A stretch of DNA of 64,000 nucleotides from Metaphire vulgaris (GCA_018105865.1 CM030859.1:3556597-3620596), one strand, 5' to 3'; counted from the first letter of the stretch, positions 31,030 through 42,741 are shown. A program made the numbers and translations. The notes: generated by a model from the letters alone, not told the origin.

Positions 31030-31340
31030 TTTGCGAACATCTCTAAAGTCGCCTAGGAAATCTACAGTAGATGATGCAGAATATGCTGATGATACATGTC
31101 TAATAGCAGAATGCCTCTCAAGGATTGTAGAATTAACAGTGGCCTTAATAGCGGAGAGTGGAAAAATTGGATTACAAATAAACACTAATAAAACAAAAAT
31201 AATGCCAATTACAAAGAAAGTGGAAGATTCGCCAATAATAACTCACAATGGAAAAGAAATTGAAATGGTGAAGAAAATCGTTTGCTTGGGAAGTGATTTG
31301 GAAGCAGAGGGAGGTTCAGATTTGGAGATCAAAAGAAGAA

Positions 31341-31372
<32 letters not shown>

Positions 31373-32000
31373 CCTCCCAACTTATGCATTGCATGTTACG
31401 TAATGAGTACATTTTGACTGAAGTAAAGATGATTTTCAGATATTCAATGGCAGGATCTGTATTCAACAGACTGCACACCACAATTTTCAAAAGACATGAC
31501 ATTGGGAAGAAAACAAAACTAAGAATTCTCAACACTTTCGAAATACCAATACTAATACACGGAAGTGAATCTTGGACCATAAAAAAGAATTAAAGAAACA
31601 AATAACAGCAACAGAAAATAAATGGCTTTGAAGAATACTAAGGATACAAAGAACATATAACAAATTAAGAAGTTAGAGAAAGAATACTGCAACCGAGCAT
31701 CATGGAAGTAATCAGAAAGAGAAGAATGAATGTACCGGACACACACTCAGATTGGAAGAAATAAGAAACCCAAAACGAATTTTCAACTACAAGCCAAAGA
31801 GGAAAAAATCTAAAGGAAGACCGAAAAAAGCGATGGGTGGACGGATTTGGAAGAGGATCTGCACATGGCAGGGCTGAATCTCAACGGTAAAACTGACGGA
31901 AGACACCGAATGACTAGAACAAATACATGTAGCAAAGGACAGAGAACTTTGGGGGAGATGTCATGCATAAATCGATAGCTGGACACAGTTGGAGGACGAA
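31030..32000 (+). mobile_element. RTE-like LINE C-terminal fragment, right arm
   Basis: This includes the catalytic box EYADDTCLIAECLSR, then LQINTNKTKIMPI, SDLEAEGGSDLEIKRR, a CT microsatellite insertion, and HGSESWTIKKN. Frames then break. It is homologous to 8010-8700 inverted. Confidence 0.8.
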
Positions 32001-32219
32001 GGCCTGATCTGGCCTGAATCACTTCGCATGGCTTTTTTCTGAAAGGATTTATATGGATAAAAATTTTGGTGACAATCTTCCACAATCAGTCTCGTTGAGT
32101 TGATCCGCCCTTTCTTCGAATTCATGTTACGAAGACGCAACACAATGAATAACTTTTTGAGAGAAGTGAGAGGAATGGAGAAGGAGAATGAAATGGGGAA
32201 GGAGATAAGAAAAAATATA

Positions 32220-32235
32220 TATGTGGGGAATATAT

Positions 32236-32267
<32 letters not shown>

Positions 32268-32275
32268 CAGAGGCA
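32220..32275. repeat. (TA)n microsatellite with acagaggc border
   Basis: The TA run ends in acagaggcagggcc. A second TA run at 33711-33755 begins cgccgcctctgtata, an inverted border. The two may be ends of one degenerate element. Confidence 0.6.
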
Positions 32276-32279
32276 GGGC

Positions 32280-32990
32280 CACGGGGTTTGAACACCCCAC
32301 TTGCCATCGGGCCAACCGTGAGATTCGTGCAAAACTGCAGAGAAACTTTTGATGAGGAGGGGGGTAGGGGGATGATTGAGGATCGGTTCTACTAGTCTAA
32401 GTATCAAGCGTTCTCAACTGTATATATCTACAGGATGGCGTTGCGGGCTTAAACGTTTGTTTGTTCACAAGAATCGTACATTGGATATTGAAAAGCTCAT
32501 AAACACCTTTGCTGAACGACTGGATAGGCGAGCAAAGTTCTATTAAATGTAGTGTTATATATTTGAGACCAGAAGCAATTGGGTGACCCGTCAAATGCGC
32601 GACCGACATTTGCGCGCCGACATTTGAGCGATATTACGTTAGTTGATATTATTGGGGTTAGGGTTAGAGTGAGGGTTTGACTTTGGGTTATGATTAAGAC
32701 TATAGTTACTAAAGCACGGATGACTTATTCTGTAATTTATGGCGCAATTCGAGCTTCCTCGAAATACCATAATACCACTAATGTAAGACTAAGACTAGGC
32801 CTAAGTGTTAACCAAGATATAAAAAACACTTCGATGGTAACTGCTATAAACAGCTATATTGCTATAATATTATCATTTTAACATAGTATTCCAGTTAAAA
32901 TTAAGTAGCAAGTAAGTATTAGTATTCTGCCGGATTAGTGTCTTAGTTAGATTTAGTAAGACTAGTGACAGTCATTCGATTGATTCTGTT
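32280..32990. other. Interval with no recognised gene
   Basis: AT-rich sequence. It contains aaatgcgcgaccgacatttg and gcgccgacatttgagcg at 32596-32626 and a short ttggggttagggttag. I see no coding signal. Confidence 0.5.
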
Positions 32991-33009
32991 CAATTTCAAA
33001 CTAATGAAT

Positions 33010-33128
33010 CCGTATGCCAATGGGCCCGCGTGCCAATGGGGCCCGCGTGCCAATGGGCTCGCGTGCCAATGGGCCCGCGTGCCAATGGGGCCCGCGTGCC
33101 AATGGGCTCGCGTGCCAATGGGCCCGTA
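33010..33128. repeat. GC-rich minisatellite, 17/18-bp unit
   Basis: Seven to eight copies of a GCCAATGGGCCCGCGT-type unit. Three unit variants (gggcccgcg, ggggcccgcg, gggctcgcg) recur in the same order, giving a higher-order period of about 52 bp. The flanks are tatgcc and cccgtatcatg. Confidence 0.9.
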
Positions 33129-33219
33129 TCATGATCCATTCTATTCTATTGAGTGAAGACTTTCTAATTTAGTGCGAGCAATGCGGAAAAGGTTTTTCTC
33201 TAACAATGCCAGCAATGTT

Positions 33220-33576
33220 AAACTACAGAGAATGGTATTGGCAGACGTGTGAATGGCTAGCACTTTTGACAGAGAAGTGAAGAGCACCTGCTAATCAAGT
33301 TTTTTTCAAAAATTAGGCCACTATCTCATGTACATCAAAAGTGCTTGGCATTCAGAATTTTGCCTGTTGTATTCTCTATTGCGTAAATTGGACATTTTTA
33401 AGGACATTTTAAACTACAGAGAATGGTATTGGCAGACGTGTGAATGGCTAGCACTTTTGACAGAGAAGTGAAGAGCACCTGCTAATCAAGTTTTTTTCAA
33501 AAATTAGGCCACTATCTCATGTACATCAAAAGTGCTTGGCATTCAGAATTTTGCCTGTTGTATTCTCTATTGCTTA
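33220..33576. repeat. Tandem duplication, about 166 bp units 191 bp apart
   Basis: 33220-33385 and 33411-33576 are almost identical; I see a single G/T change near the end. The linker is aaggacattt-like. The near identity implies a recent event. No coding content. Confidence 0.9.
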
Positions 33577-33735
33577 AATGGAAGGGAAGTGTCTAACGCG
33601 AGGGAATGAGAGAAAACAGGGTTATTTCTAAGATTATCAATTTAGGGGGTATTTTAGGGTTATTCCTAACCCTAACCCCCCACTCTCAAACGTCTGGCGC
33701 CGCCTCTGTATATATATATATATATATATGTATAT

Positions 33736-36162
33736 ATGGAGAATATATATACACTTCCTGCCTTTTTGGCTTCAGCTGCAGGTACCGCCAGGCTCCAGAC
33801 TTCCATCCTCGCCAACACGGCAATTCCTGAGGACGCTCACTTGAACGCCGCAATGACACGCTGGTCTTTAGAATGCAATGAGCCAGACATTGTCGCGGGC
33901 GAAAACCTTCGCAGACAATCAGCCTGGGATCGTCCATTGGTCAAGAGAGACATTCTCCACTTAAAATCCACCATCACCTCGGACTTCCATCAAGCCAGAT
34001 TCAACGCCATCACCGCGCCGCATTCGGGAGATTGGCTGTTCTGCCTCCCCATCACAGCCCTAGGCTTGAGACTAGACGATGAAGCAGTTCGGATAGCGAC
34101 TGGCTTACGCCTAGGAGTGGACCTATGCGCACCGCATCTCTGCTGCTGTGGAATGCCTGTGACCTCCGATGGATCTCACGGCCTGTCATGCCGACTGGGT
34201 CCGAGCCGAATAGCCAGACACGCCGCCTTAAACGACGTCATCTGGCGCGCGCTTTCTAAAGCTGGCATCCCTTCCAGGAAAGAACCGGTCGGATTTACTC
34301 GTTCCGATGGCAAACGTCCTGACGGCCAAACTCTCATCCCGTGGGAGAACGGAAAATGTCTAACTTGGGATGTAACAGTCATCGACACCCTGGCAAGCTC
34401 ATACAGAGCCGTGGCTGCTCAATCTCCTGGCGGCCCATCGGAAATAGCTGCCACAAGAAAAATCGACAAGTACGTCAATGCACTACCAAACTACGCATTC
34501 GTTCCGTTGGCGTTCGAAACGCTGGGCCCTATAAACGTAGAGGGTCTAACTTTCATCAGACGAATCGGCCGTCTCTTGTCGCAGCTGCCAGGCGATCACA
34601 GAGAAACGTCATTCTTACTGCAGTTGATTTCAGTGACTATCCAACGATTCAACGCTGTAGCCTTCCATGGGACGTTCTCGGAATTTCAATCGAACTCGGA
34701 ATTATGCGGTGACGGCGGTTCTGTGCTCGATGACTTTCTCGGTCACGGGGATGTTGACAGTAGTGATAATCAAATTGAAGATTTGTGCAGTGTAAAGTCA
34801 TTGGCATGTTATACGCATGTGCAAAATCTTGATACGTCAGAATGTGAAAGAGATCAGTCTCGTCCGATCCACAACAGCGCCGCAGGCCTTAGTGATCCTT
34901 TGGTCGAGCAACGAGAATCACCAGAGAACAATCTGGATTTCTCATCTGAAATTACTACTGAAAATAAAAAGAGAGCAGAAGTAATTGCCCAAAATTACCC
35001 AGAGGGGCTCGAATCGGCGACCGTCTTGTCAGTGTTAAATCTAGCCCAGAGTCAACATGGCTGTTTGCCAATATCAACACGCAAACTATTTGTTGTAAAC
35101 GACACGAATGAGAAAATGTCGAACGCAGTGGTTGAAGTCAGCTTTAACGACGTCAATCATCGCGAGTTCGTCACAAAGTTTTCCGCTTTTCTCAAAAAGT
35201 CAGTTCCAATGGCAGTTCCATTCTCTATTATAAATCTTCGATTTCCTGCCGGATTTCGAAATATTATTGAAGGATTTGCTCGCAAGGTTCTCCGAGATCA
35301 GTCAAACGACATCTTTGCCTACAGATCCATTTACATCGACTGTTCACTGCAGATCAGAGCAGAAAGTGGTTACAATTCCGTTGAAGTCGGCGCAAAAGAA
35401 AAGAATTACACGTACAACAGTAGCGTTATTAAGAGAGCGAAACCGGCAGTGCAGTCGAGTTCGGACAACGAAGCTGTCGCCCTCAAAATCCAAACCAATT
35501 ACAGTCTGAATTGCTCTAGAAAGATTACACAGGAGATGATACAGAACAGATCGGCCGTCAAAAATCAATCGGTGTTCCGAGGTCACCGAGACCGGAAGTC
35601 TATGGGACTCAAGGAAGAAGCGGAGACAACTCAACGGAGACGCTCAGCAAGGCTAATTTCATCACGCGAGCAGCATCAACAACCGGAGCAACAACAACAG
35701 CTGGGGCTACAGCAACAGCAACAGCAGCTACAACAACACGGAATTAGTTTCAACCATTTTCGCCAGAAATCAAGCAAATTGGTCGGATTTTTGGGGCACC
35801 GAATGGAACTCTCCGAGATTGGGGAGAAGGTCTTCGAGGCGCAATACATTCTGAAGCGCAGAACGCGAAAACGAAAATTCGAATACCTGGTGAAATGGAA
35901 AGGTTGGAGCAGCAAATATAATTCCTGGGAACCGGAGGAAAACATTTTGGACAGTGTGCTGATTGAAGAATTTCAAGAGAAAGTCACTCCAGTGTCGGGA
36001 GCATCATATGGCGGCCCTCGGCAGCAAGGGCCACGACACAACGGCGGCCGCTGTCAGCTGGGCGATACACCTGTTGGGGGCCAACCCCGATGCGCAACAG
36101 AAGCTTCAAGCGGAAATCGATCGAATATTCGGGAGTTCAGATCGCGCTCTGACGATGAATGA
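33736..36162 (+). CDS. 808-codon chimeric frame: LINE C-terminus + unknown region + chromodomain
   Basis: One uninterrupted frame. Residues about 7-312 are the C-terminal domain of a LINE ([77 protein letters not shown]). Related LINE frames end near GTF at about residue 310; here the frame continues. Residues about 313-640 match nothing I know; there is a basic RRRSARL patch near 638. A glutamine-rich run is at about 645-680, and a Polycomb-type chromodomain at about 690-750. The last 55 residues are an out-of-frame read of a P450 exon. The first codons come from a TA repeat, so the true start is unknown. It may be a transcribed fusion gene, or a chance alignment of open segments. A run of about 800 sense codons is unlikely by chance. 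Confidence 0.5.
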   Translation: MENIYTLPAFLASAAGTARLQTSILANTAIPEDAHLNAAMTRWSLECNEPDIVAGENLRRQSAWDRPLVKRDILHLKSTITSDFHQARFNAITAPHSGDWLFCLPITALGLRLDDEAVRIATGLRLGVDLCAPHLCCCGMPVTSDGSHGLSCRLGPSRIARHAALNDVIWRALSKAGIPSRKEPVGFTRSDGKRPDGQTLIPWENGKCLTWDVTVIDTLASSYRAVAAQSPGGPSEIAATRKIDKYVNALPNYAFVPLAFETLGPINVEGLTFIRRIGRLLSQLPGDHRETSFLLQLISVTIQRFNAVAFHGTFSEFQSNSELCGDGGSVLDDFLGHGDVDSSDNQIEDLCSVKSLACYTHVQNLDTSECERDQSRPIHNSAAGLSDPLVEQRESPENNLDFSSEITTENKKRAEVIAQNYPEGLESATVLSVLNLAQSQHGCLPISTRKLFVVNDTNEKMSNAVVEVSFNDVNHREFVTKFSAFLKKSVPMAVPFSIINLRFPAGFRNIIEGFARKVLRDQSNDIFAYRSIYIDCSLQIRAESGYNSVEVGAKEKNYTYNSSVIKRAKPAVQSSSDNEAVALKIQTNYSLNCSRKITQEMIQNRSAVKNQSVFRGHRDRKSMGLKEEAETTQRRRSARLISSREQHQQPEQQQQLGLQQQQQQLQQHGISFNHFRQKSSKLVGFLGHRMELSEIGEKVFEAQYILKRRTRKRKFEYLVKWKGWSSKYNSWEPEENILDSVLIEEFQEKVTPVSGASYGGPRQQGPRHNGGRCQLGDTPVGGQPRCATEASSGNRSNIREFRSRSDDE
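33756..34680 (+). mobile_element. Non-LTR retrotransposon 3' coding end
   Basis: Same family as 19985-21060 (shared [31 protein letters not shown]). It starts abruptly after a TA microsatellite, so it is 5'-truncated. There is no 3' UTR or tail before the following open frame. Confidence 0.8.
35803..35985 (+). CDS. CBX-like (Polycomb) chromodomain segment
   Basis: From the ATG at 35803 the protein reads [19 protein letters not shown], then [20 protein letters not shown], then EENILD. The MELS.IGE.VFA start and the aromatic cage residues (F at the beginning, W in VKWKGW, W in SWEPEEN) are those of CBX2/4/6/7/8-type proteins, which bind trimethylated H3K27. Upstream cccattttcgccag-like text resembles a 5' UTR. 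In the CBX genes I know, this domain is split by introns; here it is continuous, which suggests a retrocopied or captured fragment. No Polycomb C-box is present. Confidence 0.7.
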
Positions 36163-36177
36163 CGTCAAAGATCTTGT
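36026..36177 (+). pseudogene. Cytochrome P450 (CYP4-like) I-helix exon fragment
   Basis: In a frame different from the chromodomain it reads [18 protein letters not shown], then [17 protein letters not shown], then [14 protein letters not shown] is the oxygen-binding I-helix motif of CYP4-type P450s, and the following blocks are in the right order and spacing. An AG at 36023-36024 and a GT at 36173 could be splice sites. No other P450 part lies nearby, so it is an isolated exon. Confidence 0.7.
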
Positions 36178-36179
36178 AT

Positions 36180-37376
36180 AAATAATCTTATTGGACTGAT
36201 TGAATAATAGGGACATAATCTAATTATGCCATCCCAACGGCTCCCACTTGTCAAATCCTAGAGCCGCCACTTATAATATGTGCATCTACATTTTGTGGTG
36301 AGACATAACTTTCAGTTCGATTATATAACTCTTTTACGGAGGAATGAAATTTTACAAGACGTCACCATTCTGGGTGATTAATGTTGGGAAAAGCGTTCAT
36401 ATGAACTGTGAACATATACGTTTTAAATTTACTATATTTCAGGCTATATAGAAGCTAAAAAAGAGGTTTGCACCGTTGTTTAGCATTTTTATTGTTCTTT
36501 CTAACCATCAGTGCCCAAAACTTTTTGGGGGTTAGGGCCCACTCTTCAGCCTAAAATAGGACACCCTCACAAAAAATTTTGTTCGAAGCTCAATAGGAAA
36601 AAGTTTTCAGCGGTGACCCCACTTGTGTGATCGGCAAAGTTGTTGGGGGTGTCATTGGAACACAATAGTTCAAAACTTTTGAAGATCGGGCCCAATTTGG
36701 GGTAGTTATCATATTTCAAACCCTAGAAATGACTCTTGCAAAGCCAAAATCCGACCCTCTGACGAAAAAAATAAACTTATTTTTCTTGCTTTTAGTGGGC
36801 ACAATAGCTAAAGAAAAGCTACCACCTAGCTAGTGGATAATAACTAAATCAAATTATTACATTGGAACGCTTATAAACGGCGAACCCATTTGAGGAACAG
36901 ACGCTGAAGTTGCGCGCCATTTATAAACGGCGATTCCCGTTGATGAATGATTGACGCGCGCCGTTTATAAGATTAAGCTGGATTTACAGTGGATGGTTCA
37001 AAGAAAGTGACTATAATAACCTTCATTCATCAATTTCTATTCTCGATTCCAATGCCTTGAATCATTTCCTCCCACCGGTTTAATTTGGTCTTATGCAAAT
37101 ATCTCGTGAATGCGGATCAACTTCAACCTATAGGCATAGGACGCTGCACAATAGCGAGAACGCAACGGCCACAACGGCAAGGAGGGTTTAATGTATCAAA
37201 TAAGTTATGACTTTAATGCTTTATTATATAGGAACAACTGTGTTTAGATCAATAGAACCAGGGGCTCAAGACAGTCCTGAATATAACCCCAATCGCTTAA
37301 CTAATAGCCATCATAAGCCAGTATTGCCAGCGACAGTTCGGCAGCAATTTGTTAGGTGAAAATGCGGACAACGATA
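36180..37376. other. Interval without a gene
   Basis: At 36225-36275 there is a solitary piece of the unit tandemly repeated at 47600-48446 (cacttgtcaaatcctagagc). ttataaacggcga words are repeated at 36871-36957. The rest is AT-rich with no coding signal. Confidence 0.5.
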
Positions 37377-37752
37377 ACCATGTTTTATATAACCAATGTA
37401 TGGTGTGTGCACTGTGCCACGTGCAAATCAGCGTTTTGCAACCCAACCCACCACAACTGCCTAAATTTATGACCCAATCCAACACAACATAGCCCATGGG
37501 TTAACCCAACCCATGTCCTTCTCTGCCTGCTCAACGTGTCCTTTCGCTCGGATGCATTTGCACAGTCCATCCTGCCACTGATTTACAGCCCTGTCTATCG
37601 TTTCTTGATCAAAATGGCGCCATGAAAGTTTTCACCCCTTTGAGAAAAAAGTAAAAATATCTAAAACTGCTTTGTTGATTCAAATAAAATGTAGCAACCT
37701 TAACAGTAACGGTTCATGTGACTTGTATGTAATTCCATTCAGGTTTACTATA

Positions 37753-37795
<43 letters not shown>

Positions 37796-37925
37796 TTAAA
37801 TATATATATATATGATGTCAGAATTGCGTTTTGATACAGTCATATTAGAAAACATGCCATAATTGAATGAAAGTGACTAAGATGATCATCGCATAGTTTT
37901 TCTCGCTTTCTCGCATTTAATTAAT
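37377..37925. repeat. Right arm of inverted duplication, segment 2
   Basis: Reverse complement of about 7250-7828, including cccatgggttaacccaaccc, atcaaaatggcgccatgaaa and gcgttttgatacagtcat. It contains an interrupted TA run at 37755-37812. Confidence 0.85.
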
Positions 37926-40900
37926 AATATAGTGTAATATAATATAATATAATATAATATAATATAATATAATATAATATAACAAGGTTTAAAGTGGTTC
38001 AGTAGGGACTGCCCTGTGTGAGAACCACTGTTGTTCCCGTCCAATCTAATATCCTAAACTACTGAGGTTTATTTTGAACTCGTTTACAGTTGTAGCCGTT
38101 ACTATCCCCTCATCCAGTTCATTCCATCTGTCCACCACTCTTGCACTAAAAAATGCTGTTTATGTCTCCCAACCCGTTTCTTGAACAGTTTCATTCTGTG
38201 TCCTCTGGTTCGATCATACTGCTTCATTGTAAAGAATCTTTCTCTTGGCATTTCCACTTTGTTTGTTAGTATTTTGTATGTCTCGATCAAATCCCCCCTC
38301 TCTCTCTCTTCTTTTTTCCAGGGTTGTCAATCCACAGTGATTTAGCCTTTCCTCATAGGTTAGTTTATGATATCCCTTGATCATCTTTGTTGCTCTGTGT
38401 TGCACTCTTTCTAAGGTCTCTATGTCTTTCTGCAAGAATGGACACCATGCTTGAACACAATACTCTAAATGTGGGCGTACCAATGTTTTGTGAAGTCTTA
38501 TTATTACATCCTTCTCTCTGCTCACTATCGTTCTTTTGATCATACCTAGAATTTTGTTGGCCTTCTTAGCTGCCTCTGCACATTGCCTAGATGGCTTTAA
38601 GCCGTTATGCACGATGACCCCTAGATCTTTCTCCTGGTTTGTGATTTTTAGTCCCTTCCCACATAATTTAAATTCATGATCTGTTCCCTTCTTCCCAATG
38701 TGCATCACTGAGCATTTATCTGTATTAAAAAGCATTTGCCAATCTGCCGACCACTGGGATAGTCTATTAAGTATAGTCTATTATTAATTTTTGTTTCTGC
38801 TTCACTATCACTCTGTCCACACAGTTTTGTGTCATCAGCGAATTTTGAAATTTTTGACAGGATGTCATCATCAATGTCGTTGATGTATATTAAAAACAAT
38901 AGAGGTCCCAACACTGAACCTTGTGGCACCCCACTTATGACCTCAGCCCAGTCAGAAAACTTGCCTCTTATACCTACCTTCTGTCTTCTGCTCTGCAGCC
39001 AATTTTTTATCCATCCAAGAACTTTACCTCTAATTCCACTGGCCTAAAGCTTGACTGCCAGTCTTGAATGAGGTACTTTATCGAATGCTTTTGCAAAGTC
39101 CAGGTATATTACATCAACTGCTTTTCCCTCATCTAGCTTGTCATGAATCTCCTCTAAAAAGTCTAGTATATTTGTTAAGCAAGATCTTCCTTTAATAAAC
39201 CCATGTTGGCTATCCTTTAAAATCTTGTGTCTCATAAGATGGTCTAATATATTTGCTTTTATTATTTTCTCCAGAACTTTACATATTATACAGGTCAGAC
39301 TCACTGGCCTGTAATTTCCCGGCTCCCCACGGTTACCCTTTTTGAATATAGGAGTGACTACTGCATCCCTCCAGTCCCTAGGGACTATTCCCGATTTAAG
39401 TGACATATTGAATATTGTGGCTATTACCTCACTAACCTCATGTCTTACCTCATACAGAAATTTTGGATGTATATTGTCTATTCTAGGGCTTTTGTCAGTT
39501 TTCATTTGACTCAGAATTTCCAGGACACACTCTTTATTGCAATTTATGTCTGATAATGCATCCTCCTCTTTTCCACAAAATAAATTAATGGGCTTTGGTA
39601 TGTTGGTTGTATTTTCCTTTGTGAACACTGATCCGAAGTAATCGTTCAGAATTGTTGCTGTTTCCATGTCATCCGTCACTGTTTCTCCAGAATCAGCTAC
39701 TAATGGTCCAACTTTTTCTTTTTGCTTCATCTTACTTCTTACATATCCATAAAAACTCTTACTGTTCCGTTTGATGTCTTTTGCTAGTTTGTTCTCATAC
39801 TCTGCAATAGCCGCTTTATGTGTAGCTGTTGATTTGTTCCTCTTTTGCACATAACTGGACTGTAACTGTTTTAATCTCACTTGTTCCAAACCTTCATTGC
39901 TTTGCATTTTTAGCCGTTGTTTTCTCAATTTCTTCCACGCTTTGTTTTTGGCCCTTCTCTTCTTCTGTACCTCTCTAGTAACCCATGGAAGTTTTTTGTT
40001 AAGTGTCTGCTGTTTTGGTATTGTTGAATCCATAACCCTTGACATGCAATTTTTAAATATTTTCCAGCTTTCTTCTGCATTTTTATCTTTTATCATGCTT
40101 CCTATGTCCATATCTTCAATCATCTTCCTAGCCAGATCGTAGTTTCCCCGGAAATAGTTTTTGTTTTTTCGGCTGCATGTCCTCTCGGTGTCTTCTGCTA
40201 AAATTACATCAAATGTCACTGTCTGGTGGTCACTTGTACCTAAGTTTTGTCCAATCATCATATTCTTCTCTAACTGATCATCTGAAGTAATTATTAAGTC
40301 CAGTGTGTTACCTCCTCTCGTTGGTTCAGTGACATGTTGTGTGAGGAAATTGTCATCCATGCACTTAAGAAATCTCTTGTCCTGGTTCCTGTCTGCCTCC
40401 ATGCTTTCCCAGTTAATATGATAGTTGAAGTCACCCATTATTAGTACATTTTCCTTGGCTACTATATCTAAAATCCTAAACAATCCACTATCTATTTCCT
40501 CCTTTGCATCTGGGACCCGATAGCATACGCCTAATAGTATTTTATCTTTTTTTGCATCTGATTTCACACCAAATATTTTCCCTAAAATTGTCATCTTGAA
40601 TATCTCTTCTTTCCATTGCATTCAGTTCCTCTTTGACATACAGTATTACTCCCCCAGCTCCATGACCTCTGACACTTAGGTTTTCCCTGTCCTTCCTAAA
40701 CATTACATACCCATTCAAACCTAGCTCTCCATCGTCTATTTCCTGTCTGGCCCAGGTCTCTGTAATACCTATAATATCTGGTCTGATTGAACTGATGAAC
40801 ATTTCCAACTCAGCTTTTTTACTTGCGCTTATAATACTTCTGGCATTTGTATAAAAACACTTAAGTTTCTTCCCTTTATAAACCCCAATCAAACTCCTGG

Positions 40901-40950
40901 AATTTCCATAAAAACATTTCAGTGGTTTTCCATACCCTGACACACTGCCT
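37926..40950 (-). mobile_element. CR1-type LINE, nearly complete ORF2
   Basis: Endonuclease: KCFYTNARSI, GITETWARQEIDDGEL, GAGGVILYV, VLIMGDFNYHINWE, LGTSDHQTVTFDV. Reverse transcriptase: WRDAVVTPIFKKGN, GNYRPVSLTCIICKVLE, QHGFIKGRSCLTN, VIYLDFAKAFDKVPH, then MPQGSVLGPLLFLIYIND and KFADDTKLC. C-terminus: RPHLEYCVQAWCPF. The coding region is split over four or five frames (main pieces 40943-40542, 40621-39044, 38929-38705 and 38735-38214), so it is inactive. The 3' tail is a TATAA repeat at 37926-37980. TAATTAA at both ends fits a target duplication. Absent from the left arm. Confidence 0.9.
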
Positions 40951-40961
40951 ATTAATTAACC

Positions 40962-41694
40962 CAGTGTCTCGCAAACTTTTTACCTCGCGGCACACTAAAC
41001 AGAACAAATTTTTTTCACGGCACATTCTTCATAAAATTACAAAACCAACAAACAATTTATTAAATTGAGTGTTCTTTATTAAGGAACTGCCGGGTCTGCA
41101 GTCACATATAATGATATGTAGATGTAACAAACGCGAAAGTAACGTTCATAGACTGTAGATTCTCGCCGTTGTTTTCCTTAGTGTCGTTTTCACCTTGCAT
41201 TTTCTCAGATCTTGCCAAAAATTTATCCATTTCAAATTTCATAGGGCTAAATCTCGGTAAAAGCATCAAATTCAACTGTTACTATACTTATAGTTACCCT
41301 ACTATTGCAACATCTCAACACATGCAATGTAATCATTTCAAAACGGTAATTGGGTCAAATGTATCCTTGCGCGCTCAGACGCTGTTGTTTTTACATTGTA
41401 AAGGTCGCAAGGACGGTGACGTCAACGAAAGACGTTAATTTCTGACAGTTGTATCGTTGCGCGCGCAACGTTATATAAAAAATGGATGTCCGATATATTG
41501 TATTGTAGGCTGTGCCGCAGGCTGCTGTGTGAGGTTCTATATATGACGCCATTTTACACTTGCTCATCCGGCAAAATTTTTAGGAAGGAACAAAAAAAAA
41601 AAAATAATAGTAAAATTCTGAAATTCTTTCACGGCACAGCTGGAATCTCTAGCGGCACACTAGTGTGCCGCGGCACACAGTTTGCGAGACACTG
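40962..41694. mobile_element. hAT-type MITE with perfect 8-bp target duplication
   Basis: CAGTGTCTCGCAAAC at the left end is perfectly inverted at the right end. AATTAACC is duplicated at 40954-40961 and 41695-41702. Sub-terminal cggcacac words are repeated and inverted. 733 bp with no transposase. Absent from the left arm. Confidence 0.95.
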
Positions 41695-41702
41695 AATTAA
41701 CC

Positions 41703-42102
41703 CATAACACCCTCATAATGGTTGCCACGCAAATTAATTGGATCATATTCGAACCAACGGCACTTCGATTGCATAGCGCAAACTCTTTCATAAACTGCTT
41801 CAGAGCGTTCATCTACATGTAACTAGACATATTACCCGGACTTAGTCAAATTCAATATTAGTGTCTGTAGTAAAACCTTCATTGAAACGTTTAACTTGCT
41901 ACACTCGCAGGAAAAGCAAGCTTTTGCGCAGTTTGGTTTCGATGCTTTCACTTTCTCATTAAACTAAAGTACCTGGCCATGAACCTTTAATCTTAGAAAT
42001 AATGCGTGAACATCGTTGTCTTAGAACGCGTGAATACTCACCGCTAGAAAGAAAGATGACAGTCACTATAACATTCAAATATTTCTTGTTAAAACGCAAC
42101 AT
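41703..42102. repeat. Right arm of inverted duplication, segment 3
   Basis: Reverse complement of about 6854-7250, containing exon 1 of the inverted Ig copy. Confidence 0.9.
42042..42102 (-). CDS. Signal-peptide exon, inverted Ig copy
   Basis: It reads MLRFNKKYLNVIVTVIFLSS with the same G|GTGAGT donor. There are three replacements and one silent change relative to 6854-6914. A P-type element begins 6 bp upstream of the ATG. Confidence 0.75.
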
Positions 42103-42741
42103 TTTACCAAAGAACTAAAGCTGCCGTAGGCAGCAAGAAAGATGACTCTCTGTTCCGTCCTATGTAACACTCATGGGCTACGGAATTGTGGGTATTTTCA
42201 GTTGCGACATCTCGCGACAGGAGTTTTCATAACAACTTTGTTTTGGAAGTAATGGTCGTTTTTTAATATTTCGAAGTTAAAATATAGCCTGTTTAACGTG
42301 TTTACTGCGTTTGAATTAATTCCGCTGGCTACATATAGGTAAATTATTGTAAATGATGTGAAACTAGTTAGATTAGGCATGTTTGAATGTGTCATCGACA
42401 GTGTTTGAATGGATATTAGCCCCTTGTTGGGCAGACTTGAAAAGTGCAGTGTCGTCGGGTAACGGGGTGTGATCGTCATTGATGCATGAATACTTTTGCA
42501 TAATTATTTTAGATTAGTTGAAGGCACTGTTTACAGAAAAAACCAAATTGATTTCAAGACCTGTGATATAATAAATGCATGTCGGAATCTTGCTGATGTG
42601 AACGAAACAGATGTAATGCAATTAAAAACCTGCAATGCTGCTTAATATTCCTGCAAATCTCGTTGATTATTGTAATTTTTTTCGTACAGCCGTCCAGTAT
42701 TAATCGCGTACTTCTTTTGTTGATCTTCCAGTTGTTACACA

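Larger units (their letters stand above)
28744..32083. repeat. Right arm of inverted duplication, inner segment
   Basis: Reverse complement of 7828-13245 without the L2 LINE. It includes Ig exon 2, the SINE, the helicase remnant and the RTE LINE piece. By hand alignment of intron sequence beside exon 2 (29620-30000 versus 9820-10200), the two differ at roughly one base in twenty plus small indels. Confidence 0.9.
32084..37376. mobile_element. 5.3-kb composite block absent from the left arm
   Basis: The left arm is continuous at 7826-7830 where this block sits. On the - strand it starts TCGTTGTCCGC after an A and ends ACTGA before TT. That would fit the TC...CTRR, A|T rule of Helitrons, but no clear 3' hairpin is seen. 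It holds TA repeats, a minisatellite, a tandem duplication, a LINE-chromodomain frame and a P450 exon. It could also be a sequence lost from the left arm. Confidence 0.45.
30003..42102 (-). pseudogene. Inverted partial copy of the Ig receptor gene (exons 1-2)
   Basis: Exon 1 is at 42102-42042 and exon 2 at 30311-30003, with the same phase-1 borders (G|GTGAGT, tttcag, G|GTATGT). The reading frame is intact in both. The intron is about 11.7 kb against 2.6 kb in the + strand gene, enlarged by a CR1 LINE, a MITE and a 5.3-kb composite. Exons 3 and 4 are not present between 28601 and 30003. The gap follows, so the gene could continue beyond it. A P-type transposon sits just upstream of the ATG and three DNA elements lie in its 5' flank. 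I call it a partial gene, probably disrupted; expression cannot be judged. Confidence 0.7.

Noticed and set aside
32655..32690. Telomere-like TTAGGG words (also at 33655-33680 and 45885-45900)
   Set aside because: Only about two units each, too short for interstitial telomeric repeats.
33010..33128. CRISPR-like array
   Set aside because: Units are contiguous with no unique spacers and the genome is animal. It is a minisatellite.
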